A stretch of DNA of 64,000 nucleotides from Mycobacterium triplex. Its GTDB lineage: Bacteria > Actinomycetota > Actinomycetes > Mycobacteriales > Mycobacteriaceae. The notes beneath the pieces are model-generated. The model ran no database searches. It was not told the origin of the DNA and saw only the letters and a program-made list of their open reading frames with translations. A program made the translations under genes and the position numbers. How positions within the stretch are numbered: the stretch's first letter is position 1; each line of letters starts with the position of its first letter. The stretch covers positions 1,478,484 to 1,542,483 of the forward strand of contig NZ_HG964446.1 of the NCBI RefSeq assembly GCF_000689255.1, written 5' to 3'. Of this stretch, positions 17,345-27,338 are shown piece by piece.

Positions 17345-17458
17345 GTGAAGGTCAACCCCAGCGTGAAGCCGATTTGCGACAAGTGCAGGGTGATCCGTCG
17401 GCATGGGCGGGTCATGGTGATCTGCTCCGATCCGCGCCACAAGCAGCGCCAGGGCTAG
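17345..17458 (+). CDS. rpmJ: 50S ribosomal protein L36
   Basis: A 37-residue protein from GTG at 17345, starting [14 protein letters not shown]. The zinc-binding set is present: two cysteines in CDKC, then CSDPRH with the third Cys and the His. It is the Cys-containing (zinc-plus) form of L36. It is too short for most gene finders, but placed between infA and rpsM exactly as in other actinobacteria. Confidence 0.97.
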
Positions 17459-17542
17459 CGGCGATCGCAAGCGCGGCGTAGCCGCAATGTTGCGAGCCTT
17501 GCCCCAGCCCCACACAACTAAATGATGACCTTCCAGCACCAC

Positions 17543-17623
17543 TGAGCGAATAGGTCGCTCATCCACGTCCGGACGGAGGCCGGGCCCCGATCAATTCGGG
17601 AACGGGCTGGGAAAAGACCTCCG
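17543..17623 (+). promoter_or_regulatory. Structured leader upstream of rpsM
   Basis: Two elements are visible: a hairpin TGAGCGA/TCGCTCA (17543-17549 with 17555-17561) and a larger fold closed by CGGAGG (17574-17579) and CCTCCG (17618-17623) with an inner CCCGA/TCGGG stem (17586-17590 with 17596-17600). It lies in the 191-bp gap before rpsM. In E. coli the same operon is repressed by S4 at its leader; a related function here is inference. Confidence 0.4.
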
Positions 17624-17649
17624 CATAGAAAAAAGAGGAAACGCCACCT

Positions 17650-18024
17650 ATGGCTCGACTAGTAGGCGTCGATCTGCCGCGTGACAAGCGGATGGAGATC
17701 GCGCTGACGTACATCTTCGGCATCGGCCGTACCCGCTCTAACGAGATCTTGGCAGCGACCGGGATCGACCGGAACCTGCGCACCAGGGATCTGACCGACG
17801 ACCAGCTGACCCACCTGCGCGACTACATCGAGGGCAACCTCAAGGTCGAGGGTGACCTGCGCCGCGAGGTTCAGGCAGACATCCGCCGCAAGATCGAGAT
17901 CGGCTGCTACCAGGGTCTGCGGCACCGCCGCGGCCTTCCGGTGCGCGGCCAGCGCACCAAGACCAACGCGCGTACCCGCAAGGGCCCCAAGCGCACCATC
18001 GCCGGCAAGAAGAAGGCCAGGTAA
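17650..18024 (+). CDS. rpsM: 30S ribosomal protein S13
   Basis: A 124-residue protein starting [20 protein letters not shown], with [13 protein letters not shown] and the C-terminal signature [20 protein letters not shown], followed by a Lys-rich tail. It sits in the head of the 30S subunit and contacts the P-site tRNA. AGAGGAAA lies about 10 bases before the ATG. It is the first gene of the alpha operon, three bases before rpsK. Confidence 0.98.
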   Translation: MARLVGVDLPRDKRMEIALTYIFGIGRTRSNEILAATGIDRNLRTRDLTDDQLTHLRDYIEGNLKVEGDLRREVQADIRRKIEIGCYQGLRHRRGLPVRGQRTKTNARTRKGPKRTIAGKKKAR

Positions 18025-18027
18025 CCC

Positions 18028-18447
<420 letters not shown>

Positions 18448-18457
18448 GAGGATAACC

Positions 18458-19063
18458 ATGGCTCGTTACACCGGACCCATCACCCGCAAGTCGCGCCGGT
18501 TGCGCACCGACCTCGTCGGTGGGGATCAGGCCTTCGAGAAGCGTCCCTACCCGCCCGGCCAGCACGGCCGCGCGCGGATCAAGGAAAGCGAATACCTGCT
18601 GCAGCTGCAGGAGAAGCAGAAGGCCCGCTTCACCTACGGCGTGATGGAGAAGCAGTTCCGTCGCTACTACGAAGAGGCCGTGCGCCAGACCGGCAAGACC
18701 GGTGAGGAGTTGCTGAAGATCCTCGAAAGCCGGCTGGACAACGTCGTGTACCGCGCCGGGCTGGCGCGGACCCGCCGGATGGCCCGCCAGCTGGTCAGCC
18801 ACGGGCACTTCAGTGTCAACGGTGTGCACGTCAACGTCCCCAGCTACCGGGTGTCGCAGTACGACATCATCGACGTGCGGGAGGGGTCGCTGAACACCGT
18901 GCCTTTCCAGATCGCGCGGGAGACGGCGGGCGACCGTCCGATCCCGAGCTGGCTGCAGGTGGTGGGGGAGCGTCAGCGCATCCTGATCCACCAGCTGCCC
19001 GAGCGCGCGCAGATCGACGTGCCGCTCACCGAGCAGCTCATCGTCGAGTACTACTCGAAGTAA
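18458..19063 (+). CDS. rpsD: 30S ribosomal protein S4
   Basis: A 201-residue protein beginning MARYTGPITRKSRRLRTDLV, with an S4 domain at about 91-155 (SRLDNVVYRAGLARTRRMAR, HFSVNGVHVNVPSYRV). This is the cysteine-free form, without the N-terminal zinc motif. It is a primary 16S rRNA binder and in many bacteria the autoregulator of this operon. A near-consensus AGGAGG site lies before the ATG. Confidence 0.98.
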   Translation: MARYTGPITRKSRRLRTDLVGGDQAFEKRPYPPGQHGRARIKESEYLLQLQEKQKARFTYGVMEKQFRRYYEEAVRQTGKTGEELLKILESRLDNVVYRAGLARTRRMARQLVSHGHFSVNGVHVNVPSYRVSQYDIIDVREGSLNTVPFQIARETAGDRPIPSWLQVVGERQRILIHQLPERAQIDVPLTEQLIVEYYSK

Positions 19064-19122
19064 CGGGCCCAGACTTCTCTCGGGCATCCCGCCCGAGAGA
19101 AAACCCTAACGGCATCAAATAG

Positions 19123-20193
<1,071 letters not shown>

Positions 20194-20198
20194 CGCCC

Positions 20199-20243
20199 GT
20201 CCGGTGACGATGCGGCCGTGCAGCGGCCGCTGAGGAACCGGAC
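20199..20243 (+). other. Nested hairpin between rpoA and rplQ
   Basis: An outer stem GTCCGGT/ACCGGAC (20199-20205 with 20237-20243) encloses an inner stem GCGGCCG/CGGCCGC (20212-20218 with 20224-20230). No T-run follows, so it is more likely an mRNA processing or stability element than a terminator. Confidence 0.45.
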
Positions 20244-20310
20244 ACAATTGAACGAAGCCGTCCCGGCCCTACCTGATACGGGGGTCGGCCCCTAAATAGG
20301 AGATAGTGCA

Positions 20311-20898
20311 ATGCCCAAGCCCACCAAGGGCCCTCGCCTCGGCGGGTCGTCTTCGCACCAGAAGGCTCTGCTGGCCAACCTGGCCACGTCGCTGTTCGAG
20401 CACGGCCGCATCAAGACGACCGAGCCCAAGGCGCGTGCGCTGCGGCCGTATGCGGAGAAGCTGATCACGCACGCGAAAAAGGGCACCCTGCACAACCGTC
20501 GAGAGGTGATGAAGAAGATCCGCGACAAGGACGTGGTGCACGCCCTTTTCGCGGAGATCGGACCGTTCTTCGCCGATCGCAACGGCGGCTACACCCGCAT
20601 CATCAAGGTCGAGGCGCGTAAGGGCGACAACGCCCCGATGGCCGTGATCGAGCTGGTGCAGGAAAAGACCGTCACCTCTGAGGCCGACCGCGCGCGTCGG
20701 GTGAAGGCGTCGAAGAAGACTGCCGATGCGCCGGTCGTCGCGGCGGCCGATGCGCAGGCGGCGGTCGAGCCCGAGGAAGCCGACGGCCCGACGGCCGAAG
20801 AGGCCGTTGCCGACGTCGAAGAGGCTGCGGCCGAGCCGGCTGCCGAGGAGTCCGAGGCGCAGGCCGCCGACGAGGGTGACGAGTCAGACGACAACTAG
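20311..20898 (+). CDS. rplQ: 50S ribosomal protein L17 with acidic C-terminal extension
   Basis: A 195-residue protein. Residues 1-120 are the L17 core ([50 protein letters not shown]). The remaining 70 or so residues are an Ala/Glu/Asp-rich low-complexity tail ending DEGDESDDN, known in mycobacteria and absent from E. coli L17. It lies near the ribosomal exit tunnel. The 3' end overlaps the probable GTG start of truA. Confidence 0.97.
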   Translation: MPKPTKGPRLGGSSSHQKALLANLATSLFEHGRIKTTEPKARALRPYAEKLITHAKKGTLHNRREVMKKIRDKDVVHALFAEIGPFFADRNGGYTRIIKVEARKGDNAPMAVIELVQEKTVTSEADRARRVKASKKTADAPVVAAADAQAAVEPEEADGPTAEEAVADVEEAAAEPAAEESEAQAADEGDESDDN

Positions 20899-21736
20899 CG
20901 GAGACGTCCGTCTTAGGCTCGATATCGCCTACGACGGAACCGATTTCGCGGGCTGGGCGACGCAGGCCGGGCAGCGCACTGTCGCCGGCGTCATCGACGA
21001 CGCGCTGACGACGGTTTTCCGTACGCCGGTACGGCTGTGGGCGGCCGGGCGCACCGACACGGGTGTACATGCCACCGGGCAGGTGGCCCATGTCGATGTG
21101 CCCGCCGCCGCCTTACCGAACGCCTACCCGCGCTCGCCGCGGCCCGGTGATCCGGAATTCCTGCCGCTGCTGCGCCGGCTGGGCCGTTTCTTGCCCACCG
21201 ACGTTCGCGTGCTCGAAATCGCCCGCGCCCCAGCTGGTTTCGACGCACGGTTCTCGGCGTTGCGGCGTCACTACGAGTACCGGTTGTCGACGGCCGCTTA
21301 CGGCGTCCAGCCGCAGCAGGCGCGCTACATCACCGCCTGGCCGCGCGAGTTGGACCTGGACGCGATGAGCGAGGCGTCTCGGGGTCTGGTGGGGTTGAAC
21401 GACTTTGCGGCCTTCTGCCGTTATCGCACCGGCGCCACCACGATTCGCGACCTGCAGCGGCTGGACTGGTCGCGCGATGGCGACCTGATCACCGCGCACG
21501 TCAGCGCCGATGCGTTCTGCTGGCAGATGGTGCGCTCACTGGTCGGCGCGCTGCTGGCCGTCGGTGAACACCGGCGCACGGCGCAGTGGTGTCGTGAATT
21601 GCTCAGCGCGACAGCACGATCCAGCGACTTCGCGGCCGCACCGGCACAGGGCCTGACCTTGGTGGGGGTGGATTATCCGCCCGACGACGAGCTGGCGTCG
21701 CGCATCCTGATCACCCGGGATCTGCGCACCCGTTAA
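20876..21736 (+). CDS. truA: tRNA pseudouridine(38-40) synthase
   Basis: A 286-residue protein if translation begins at GTG 20876, overlapping rplQ by 23 bp. Conserved sequence begins with [18 protein letters not shown]. The catalytic Asp is in [17 protein letters not shown], and [15 protein letters not shown] and [17 protein letters not shown] follow. It makes pseudouridine at positions 38-40 of the tRNA anticodon stem. No good ribosome-binding site precedes the GTG, and coupling to rplQ is likely. Confidence 0.93.
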   Translation: MTSQTTTSGDVRLRLDIAYDGTDFAGWATQAGQRTVAGVIDDALTTVFRTPVRLWAAGRTDTGVHATGQVAHVDVPAAALPNAYPRSPRPGDPEFLPLLRRLGRFLPTDVRVLEIARAPAGFDARFSALRRHYEYRLSTAAYGVQPQQARYITAWPRELDLDAMSEASRGLVGLNDFAAFCRYRTGATTIRDLQRLDWSRDGDLITAHVSADAFCWQMVRSLVGALLAVGEHRRTAQWCRELLSATARSSDFAAAPAQGLTLVGVDYPPDDELASRILITRDLRTR

Positions 21737-21778
21737 CGGCCGCCGCGGTCGTCACCGCCGCGACACCTAAACCTCATA

Positions 21779-21805
21779 CACGGCACGCCGAAAAGCGTCG
21801 CCGTG
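21779..21805. terminator. Hairpin between the convergent truA and permease genes
   Basis: CACGGCACGC (21779-21788), loop CGAAAA and GCGT-C-GCCGTG (21795-21805) give ten pairs with one bulged C. There is no long T-run on either side. Its position in the 83-bp convergent gap suggests a bidirectional terminator. Confidence 0.45.
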
Positions 21806-21819
21806 GCTTAAGTCTCGCG

Positions 21820-23454
21820 TTAAGGCTGGGCGGCCAGCACGTGCTCGGCGCGCCTGTCGGTGGACACACACAGCGAGCAGATGTGGGCGTCATGGGCCAC
21901 GCAGGCCAGCATGTCCGGGCGTTCGAAGTCGTGGTTGCAGGCGTGGCAGGTCAACTGGTCGGCGGCGGGGTTGCCGTGCTCGTCGTACATCGGCAGATCG
22001 ATGCCGTCGTGCGTGCGCCGCAGGTAGTACTTGCCGCGGGTCGCGATCGCCAGGATCGGCGACATCACCAGCGCGACAACGATGGCCACCAACGGCGAAT
22101 ACGGCCGCAGCGCCTCGCCGAGGCCGCCGAAGAACGCGGCGATCGACAGCCCCGCGGCCAGCAGCATCGAGCCGAAGCCGACCGGGTTGATCGCGTACAG
22201 CATGCCCCGGCGGAATTCGGGCGCCTTCGGCGAAAGCTTCAGCAGGTACTTGTTGAACACGATGTCGGAGGCCACCGCGACCACCCACGCCATGCCGCAG
22301 TTGGCGTAGAAACCGAGGATCGTGTTCAGGAAGTCAAACATGTTGGCTTCCATCAGGATCAGCGCGATCGTCAGGTTCACGGCGAGGAAGACCACCCGGC
22401 CGGGGTAGTGCTTGGTGACGCGGGTGAACGAGTTGGTCCAGGCCAGCGAGCCCGAATACGCGTTCGTCACATTGATCTTGACCTGGCTGAGCACCACCAG
22501 GATCACGGCCAGCGTCAATGCCAGCCAGTCCGGCATGAAGTTGCCGTAGATCTCGTCGAACTGGTGCACCGGCTGATTCGCGATCGACAGCGAACCCGCC
22601 AGGTGGAAGACCAGATAGACGGCCAGGAACAGCCCGACGATCTGCTTGATCGCGCCGAACAGCACCCAACCGGGACCGGCCAACAGCACCCAGGTCCACC
22701 AGCTGCGCGAGTTCTTTCGCGTGCGCGGCGGCATGAACCGCAGGTAGTCGATCTGCTCGGCGATCTGGGCGATCAGCGCCAGGCAGACCCCCGCGGCCAT
22801 CAATGCCGAACCGGCGTTCACCCCGCCGTGGCCTTGTTTGCCGGTGTAGGAGAAGAACTCGTCGACCGACTCCGGGTGGCTGCTGACCAGATAGACAAAG
22901 GGGGCGACCATCAGCAGCAGCCACAGCGGTGTGGTCCAAAGCTGAAGCTGCGAAAGGACTTTCATGCCGTAGATCACCAGCGGGAAGATCACCAGCGTCG
23001 AGCAGGCGTAGCCGATCCACAGCGGAATGTGTAGGCCCAGCTTCAGCCCCTGCGCCATGATCGAGCCTTCGAGCGCGAAGAAGATGAACGTGAACGTCGC
23101 GAAGATCACGTTGGTGACCACGGAGCCGTAGTAGCCGAAACCGCTGCCGCGAGTTATCAGATCCAGATCGATGTTGTAGCGCGCCGCGTAGTAGGCCAGC
23201 GGCAGTCCGGTCGCGATGATCACCACCGCGAAAATCCCGATTCCGCACAACGCATTTGCGGTGCCGTAGGTGATGCCGAGGTTGGCGCCGATCGCGAAGT
23301 CGGCAAGATACGCGATGCCACCGAGGGCGGAGATCCCCACCACCGCGGTGGACCACCTGCGATAGCTGCGCGGGGCGAAGCGCAATGTGTAGTCTTCGAG
23401 CGTCTCCCGGGCGGCGGGCGAGGTGTCACGGTCGGTCGCGGCGGTGGTCGTCAC
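21820..23454 (-). CDS. NCS1-type (purine/cytosine permease family) transporter with Cys/His-rich C-terminal tail
   Basis: A 544-residue membrane protein from GTG at 23454. About twelve hydrophobic segments include LADFAIGANLGITYGTANAL, RGSGFGYYGSVVTNVIFA and LSQVKINVTNAYSGSLAW, resembling the cytosine/purine permease branch of NCS1 transporters. After the last helix a soluble tail of about 60 residues contains CHAC, then DMLACVAHDAHICSLC, a spacing suited to zinc or another metal. That tail is not part of an ordinary permease and resembles, from memory, the tail linking transporter-like domains to kinases in some bacterial sensors. The substrate is unknown. Confidence 0.78.
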   Translation of the reverse strand: MTTTAATDRDTSPAARETLEDYTLRFAPRSYRRWSTAVVGISALGGIAYLADFAIGANLGITYGTANALCGIGIFAVVIIATGLPLAYYAARYNIDLDLITRGSGFGYYGSVVTNVIFATFTFIFFALEGSIMAQGLKLGLHIPLWIGYACSTLVIFPLVIYGMKVLSQLQLWTTPLWLLLMVAPFVYLVSSHPESVDEFFSYTGKQGHGGVNAGSALMAAGVCLALIAQIAEQIDYLRFMPPRTRKNSRSWWTWVLLAGPGWVLFGAIKQIVGLFLAVYLVFHLAGSLSIANQPVHQFDEIYGNFMPDWLALTLAVILVVLSQVKINVTNAYSGSLAWTNSFTRVTKHYPGRVVFLAVNLTIALILMEANMFDFLNTILGFYANCGMAWVVAVASDIVFNKYLLKLSPKAPEFRRGMLYAINPVGFGSMLLAAGLSIAAFFGGLGEALRPYSPLVAIVVALVMSPILAIATRGKYYLRRTHDGIDLPMYDEHGNPAADQLTCHACNHDFERPDMLACVAHDAHICSLCVSTDRRAEHVLAAQP

Positions 23455-23531
23455 GCCTGCATTGTCCGGTGACGCGACGGCAAACGCCACTTGAAGCGCC
23501 TGGGAATTGGCTGTGCGCCTGTGGATTACGA

Positions 23532-24176
23532 CTACAGCTTGCCGGCGGCAAAGCTGGCCGCCTGATCCACCAGTCCGGAATCGATGTAGGACGGCTGCAG
23601 ATGCGACGCCCACACCGCCTTGCCGTTGCCGTTGCAGATCGGGTCGCCGGGGGCGCACTCCTCGATCGTCTTACCGGCGAAGGCGGGGCTGAAGCCGGGG
23701 ACCGGGCCAAGCACGCGCTGGGTGCCGTTGCCGAACAGCGCGACGGCCGCGACGTGTTGATCCATGCCCGGCGGCAGCGGGTTCTTGAACCCGAACGACG
23801 GCTGGGTCACCGCGATCACCAGGTCGGCCGCCACCGCGCCGAGCGAGTAGCCGCCGAGCACCTCGCGGGTGTTCGGGCAATGCTTGGCCATGTACTGGAC
23901 GTGACTGCTCATGTCGTTGGCGCCCTTGGCGGGATCCACGTCGGCGGGGTAGTTGACGCCGTAGACGCCGAGCGGCAGCTGTGTTTTGGAGCGCAGCGAG
24001 TTGGCGAACGCATCGCCGACCAGGCCGGCGCCGGGCGGCTCCTCGCGGCCCCGGGCGAACACCACTTCGGCGCCCGGACACGGCGGCGCCGCCGACGCCA
24101 CCGGAGCCAGGGCCGCCGCCGGGCCGATGGTCAGGACTGCTGCGAGCAACGCGTTGCCGAACGGTCTAACGCCCAT
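23532..24176 (-). CDS. Secreted cutinase-family serine hydrolase
   Basis: A 214-residue protein with a signal peptide (about 1-28, hydrophobic, ending ASA). The cutinase-like alpha/beta fold shows VVFARGREEPPG, the nucleophile elbow GGYSLGAVAADL (usually GYSQG), APGDPIC with the catalytic Asp and the conserved disulfide Cys, and HLQP for the His. The family hydrolyses esters of fatty acids or phospholipids at the cell surface. It is the last of three tandem paralogs on this strand, 84 bp from the next. Confidence 0.9.
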   Translation of the reverse strand: MGVRPFGNALLAAVLTIGPAAALAPVASAAPPCPGAEVVFARGREEPPGAGLVGDAFANSLRSKTQLPLGVYGVNYPADVDPAKGANDMSSHVQYMAKHCPNTREVLGGYSLGAVAADLVIAVTQPSFGFKNPLPPGMDQHVAAVALFGNGTQRVLGPVPGFSPAFAGKTIEECAPGDPICNGNGKAVWASHLQPSYIDSGLVDQAASFAAGKL

Positions 24177-24260
24177 GAGCCGATGGTACGCATCTCCGGC
24201 GGGTACCAGTGAACGGCTGAGACCACTGCGCGATCGCGGTGTGACCGGATCTTTGTGCCG

Positions 24261-24923
24261 CTAGATCTTGGCGGCGACGAAATGCGCGGCCTTGGTCGTC
24301 AATCCGGGCACGTAGTTGAGGTGGGCTTGCCACGAGTTGCCGTCCGAGCAGATCGGGTCGCCGGGGTTGCACAGGTTGAGGATCTTGCCGCCGAAATCCG
24401 GGCTCAGGGCCGTCATCAGATTTCCGGCCCGGCCCGACGGGTTCCCGAACAGGGCGACCGCGGCGACGTGATCGGCGGCCTCGGCGGGTAACGGGTCGCG
24501 AAAGCCGAGGGCGGGTATCGGTGCGGCGGTGACGATGTCGATGACGGCGGCGCCCTGGGAGTAGCCGCCGAGCACGAGCTGGGTGTTCGGGCAGTTGCCG
24601 GCCATGTGCTGGATGTGGGCGCTGGCGTCGTTCGCGCCGTCGGCGGCGGCCAGGAAGTCGTCGTTGGCGGGGTAGTTGACCCCGTACGCCCCGATATTGC
24701 GGTGGGTCAGCTGGCGCAGCGAGTTGATGAAGGCCCCGCCCACCTTCCCGACGCCGGCCGGCTCGTTGGTACCCCGGGCAAACACCACTTCCACGTCGGG
24801 GCAGCCCGCCCAGGCGCGCGGAATTAGCGGGTTTCCCAGCAGCATCGTGGCCGCTGCGAGCAGCGCGACCGTTACGAAACCGCTATACCTATGCGCCCGT
24901 GGTCTTTTCGCGGCAAAGCTCAT
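24261..24923 (-). CDS. Secreted cutinase-family serine hydrolase
   Basis: A 220-residue protein. It has a basic start (MSFAAKRPRAHRY), a hydrophobic segment to about residue 40, and then the mature protein from [19 protein letters not shown]. It has GGYSQGAAVIDIV (Ser), NPGDPICSDG (Asp) and WQAHLNYVPG (His), with paired cysteines. Its place next to the eccB4-proximal cutinase recalls M. tuberculosis Rv3452. It is an esterase or lipase acting outside the membrane, with unknown natural substrate. Confidence 0.92.
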   Translation of the reverse strand: MSFAAKRPRAHRYSGFVTVALLAAATMLLGNPLIPRAWAGCPDVEVVFARGTNEPAGVGKVGGAFINSLRQLTHRNIGAYGVNYPANDDFLAAADGANDASAHIQHMAGNCPNTQLVLGGYSQGAAVIDIVTAAPIPALGFRDPLPAEAADHVAAVALFGNPSGRAGNLMTALSPDFGGKILNLCNPGDPICSDGNSWQAHLNYVPGLTTKAAHFVAAKI

Positions 24924-24953
24924 GCCGCGATGGTACGGGCTATTGACCGAGTG

Positions 24954-25856
24954 TCAGTGGACCGCGGCAACCACATCGGTCTGGGGCACGGTCGGCCCGG
25001 GCACCGGCGCCTGCGGGGCATAGCTCGGTGTTTGCGGGACCGGGCCGGGTGCTTGTCCCGGGGTCAGCGGGCCGGAGCCGGGATACTGCGGGCCGGCGCC
25101 CGGGGCCGACGGCCCGTACCCGGGCACCGAGGGCCCATAGCCGGGCACCGACTGGCCGGTGCCGAGCAGTTTGGACGCGACGAACGCCGCGGCCTGCGTG
25201 GTGTAGACGGGGACATACCCCTCGGTGTGCCCGCTCCACTCGTTGCCCGGTCCGGCGTGGCAGATCGGGTCGTTGGGGTTGCACAGGTCGATGGCCTTGG
25301 AGCCCAGCAACTTGCTCTGGCTGGGCAGCGTCCCGCCGGCGCGGTCGGCCACGTCGCCGAAGGTGGCCACGGCGGCGATGTTGTCGGCGTACTGCGGCGG
25401 CAGCGAGTTCCCCCAGCTGATGCCGCCGATCGGGACGCCGGCCACGATGTCCATCACCGACGCACCCTGGGAGTAGCCGCCCAGCACGATCTTGGTGTTG
25501 GGGCAGGTTTCCACGCTCTTCTTGACGCGGTCGATGGTGTCGTTGGCGCCGTCGCCGCCGTGCAGCTGCAGCTTGCTGGCGGCGTAGTTGACGCCGTAGG
25601 GCAGGATGTTCAGCCCGCCGGTCTGCTGGCGCAGCGAGTCGACGAATGCGTCGCCGACGCGGCCCAGGCCGGGCGGCTCGTTGGTGCCGCGGGCAAAGAT
25701 GACCTCGACGTCGGGGCAGTCGAACGCGCGTGCGACGGGAGCGCTCGGCGTGGCGAGCAGGCCCACGGCCGTGACCAGGGCGGCGCCCAGGCCGACGAAG
25801 CGACCGGCTAACCGCACGCTGCCCTCTCGACGGGTACGGATGCGGTGAAAAAACAC
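24954..25856 (-). CDS. Secreted cutinase-family hydrolase with Pro/Gly-rich C-terminal repeats
   Basis: A 300-residue protein from GTG at 25856. A signal segment (about 15-42) precedes [50 protein letters not shown] and HTEGYVP supply Ser, Asp and His. After the catalytic domain (to about residue 225) a tail of [21 protein letters not shown] repeats, rich in Pro, Gly and Gln, runs to the end, probably a flexible cell-wall linker. It is divergent from eccB4 with starts 117 bp apart, as for M. tuberculosis Rv3451. A start further downstream at the VRLAGR segment is possible. Confidence 0.9.
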   Translation of the reverse strand: MFFHRIRTRREGSVRLAGRFVGLGAALVTAVGLLATPSAPVARAFDCPDVEVIFARGTNEPPGLGRVGDAFVDSLRQQTGGLNILPYGVNYAASKLQLHGGDGANDTIDRVKKSVETCPNTKIVLGGYSQGASVMDIVAGVPIGGISWGNSLPPQYADNIAAVATFGDVADRAGGTLPSQSKLLGSKAIDLCNPNDPICHAGPGNEWSGHTEGYVPVYTTQAAAFVASKLLGTGQSVPGYGPSVPGYGPSAPGAGPQYPGSGPLTPGQAPGPVPQTPSYAPQAPVPGPTVPQTDVVAAVH

Positions 25857-25973
25857 GTCGCCACTGTACCCAAATCGAGACCTGGCCAAACCTGTGCGGC
25901 TGTGGATAACGGGAGCCGTCGGCGCCCGGAGGCGGTTAACCTGACCAGCGGATTCGCGGACTTTGGGAGGCCA

Positions 25974-27338
25974 GTGCCCCACCAACCGGCGACTTGGGCG
26001 CACATCAGCGGGCACCGATTCCTGCTGCGTCGTATCGAGCGGGCACTGCGCAACGGTGACACCGCGACGTCCGGCGAACCGCTACGGGCGCGTACCGGAC
26101 CCCTGACGGTCGGCTGCGTACTGGCGGCCATCACGGTGGCGGGGTGTGCATTCTTGGGGCTGCTGCGGCCCCAGGCACGGCTGGATCACGCCCAGATTGT
26201 GATGGGCAAGGACAGCGGAGCGCTGTTTGTGCGAGTCGGCGATACCTGGCACCCGGTGCTGAACCTGGCTTCGGCGCGGTTGGTCGCGGCGACGGATGCC
26301 AATCCCCGGCCGGTGCCCGAGTCCGAATTGCGCCGCACCAAACGTGGTCCATTGCTTGGCATCCCGGGCGCACCCCAGCTGCTCGCCGCTCCGCTGTCCG
26401 GCGATGACGCGGGCTGGACGATCTGCGATACGGACGGGGAGTCGTCGACGACGGTCGTCGTCGGACGCATCGAGGGGCCGTCGGTCCACCGCCTGACCCG
26501 CGACCAGGCCCTCCTGGTCGCTGCGGGTACCGGTGCACCGGCCTACCTGCTCTACGACGGCCAGCGCGCGGTGGTGGATCTTGCCGACACGGCGGTCGTG
26601 CGTGCATTGCGGCTGGAGGGCCGCGCGCCCCTGGTCGTGTCGCAGTCGTTGCTGAACGCGGTGCCGGAGGCGCCGCCGATCACGACACCGCGAATTCGGG
26701 GCGCGGGCGGCAAGGCGGCCGGACTTGCCGACGTTCCGGTCGGCAGCGTGCTGCGCATCACACGGGGGGACGGTGACGAGTACTACGCCGTGTTGAGCAC
26801 CGGGGTCCAGCGCATCGGCCAGGTAGCCGCGGACCTCTTGCGTTTCGGCGACTCGCGCGGCAGCGCCAACATCATCGCGGTGGCACCGGACCTGATCCGG
26901 GGCGCACCGATCGTCGACACGCTGCCGGTGCGGACGTTCCCCGAAGTCGCACCCCGCGCCGCCGGCCCGAGCGGACGCCCGACCACCGTGTGCGTGAGCT
27001 CGGGGCCGGGGGCCGGATTGCTCACCGCGGCGGGCCTGCCGCTCCCGGCCGGTCAGGCGCCGGTGTCCCTGTCGCAAGCCGACGGTCGCGGTCCCGCGCT
27101 CGATGCTGTCTACCTGCCCCCCGGCCGCAGCGCCTACGTGCGGGCCGGCGCCCGCTATCTCGTCACCGACACCGGCGTGCGGTTCGCGATTCACGACGAC
27201 GACGCCGCGCATGACCTCGGCCTGCAGACCGATCCGGTCCCCGTGCCGTGGCCGATGCTCGCGGTGTTGCCGTCCGGGCCGGAACTGAGCCGGGCGAACG
27301 CGTCAGTCGCCCGCGACGTCGTCGCGGGATCCTCGTAG
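25974..27338 (+). CDS. eccB4: ESX-4 type VII secretion protein EccB4
   Basis: A 454-residue protein from GTG at 25974 after GGGAGG. A short cytoplasmic part ([19 protein letters not shown], typical of EccB) leads to one membrane helix at about 44-66 and a large extracytoplasmic domain with the repeated EccB fold and a disulfide pair (ICDTD, TVCVSS). EccB is a core component of the secretion channel. An in-frame upstream extension lacks family sequence. The last 36 bp overlap mycP4, tail to tail. Confidence 0.93.
   Translation: MPHQPATWAHISGHRFLLRRIERALRNGDTATSGEPLRARTGPLTVGCVLAAITVAGCAFLGLLRPQARLDHAQIVMGKDSGALFVRVGDTWHPVLNLASARLVAATDANPRPVPESELRRTKRGPLLGIPGAPQLLAAPLSGDDAGWTICDTDGESSTTVVVGRIEGPSVHRLTRDQALLVAAGTGAPAYLLYDGQRAVVDLADTAVVRALRLEGRAPLVVSQSLLNAVPEAPPITTPRIRGAGGKAAGLADVPVGSVLRITRGDGDEYYAVLSTGVQRIGQVAADLLRFGDSRGSANIIAVAPDLIRGAPIVDTLPVRTFPEVAPRAAGPSGRPTTVCVSSGPGAGLLTAAGLPLPAGQAPVSLSQADGRGPALDAVYLPPGRSAYVRAGARYLVTDTGVRFAIHDDDAAHDLGLQTDPVPVPWPMLAVLPSGPELSRANASVARDVVAGSS

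Noticed and set aside
25020..25165. Direct repeats at the end of the third cutinase gene
   Set aside because: They encode the in-frame Pro/Gly-rich protein tail; spacing and length do not fit a CRISPR or mobile-element repeat.
26082..27212. Reverse-strand frame opposite eccB4
   Set aside because: Arg/Gly/His-rich composition and no domain; eccB4 explains the sequence.
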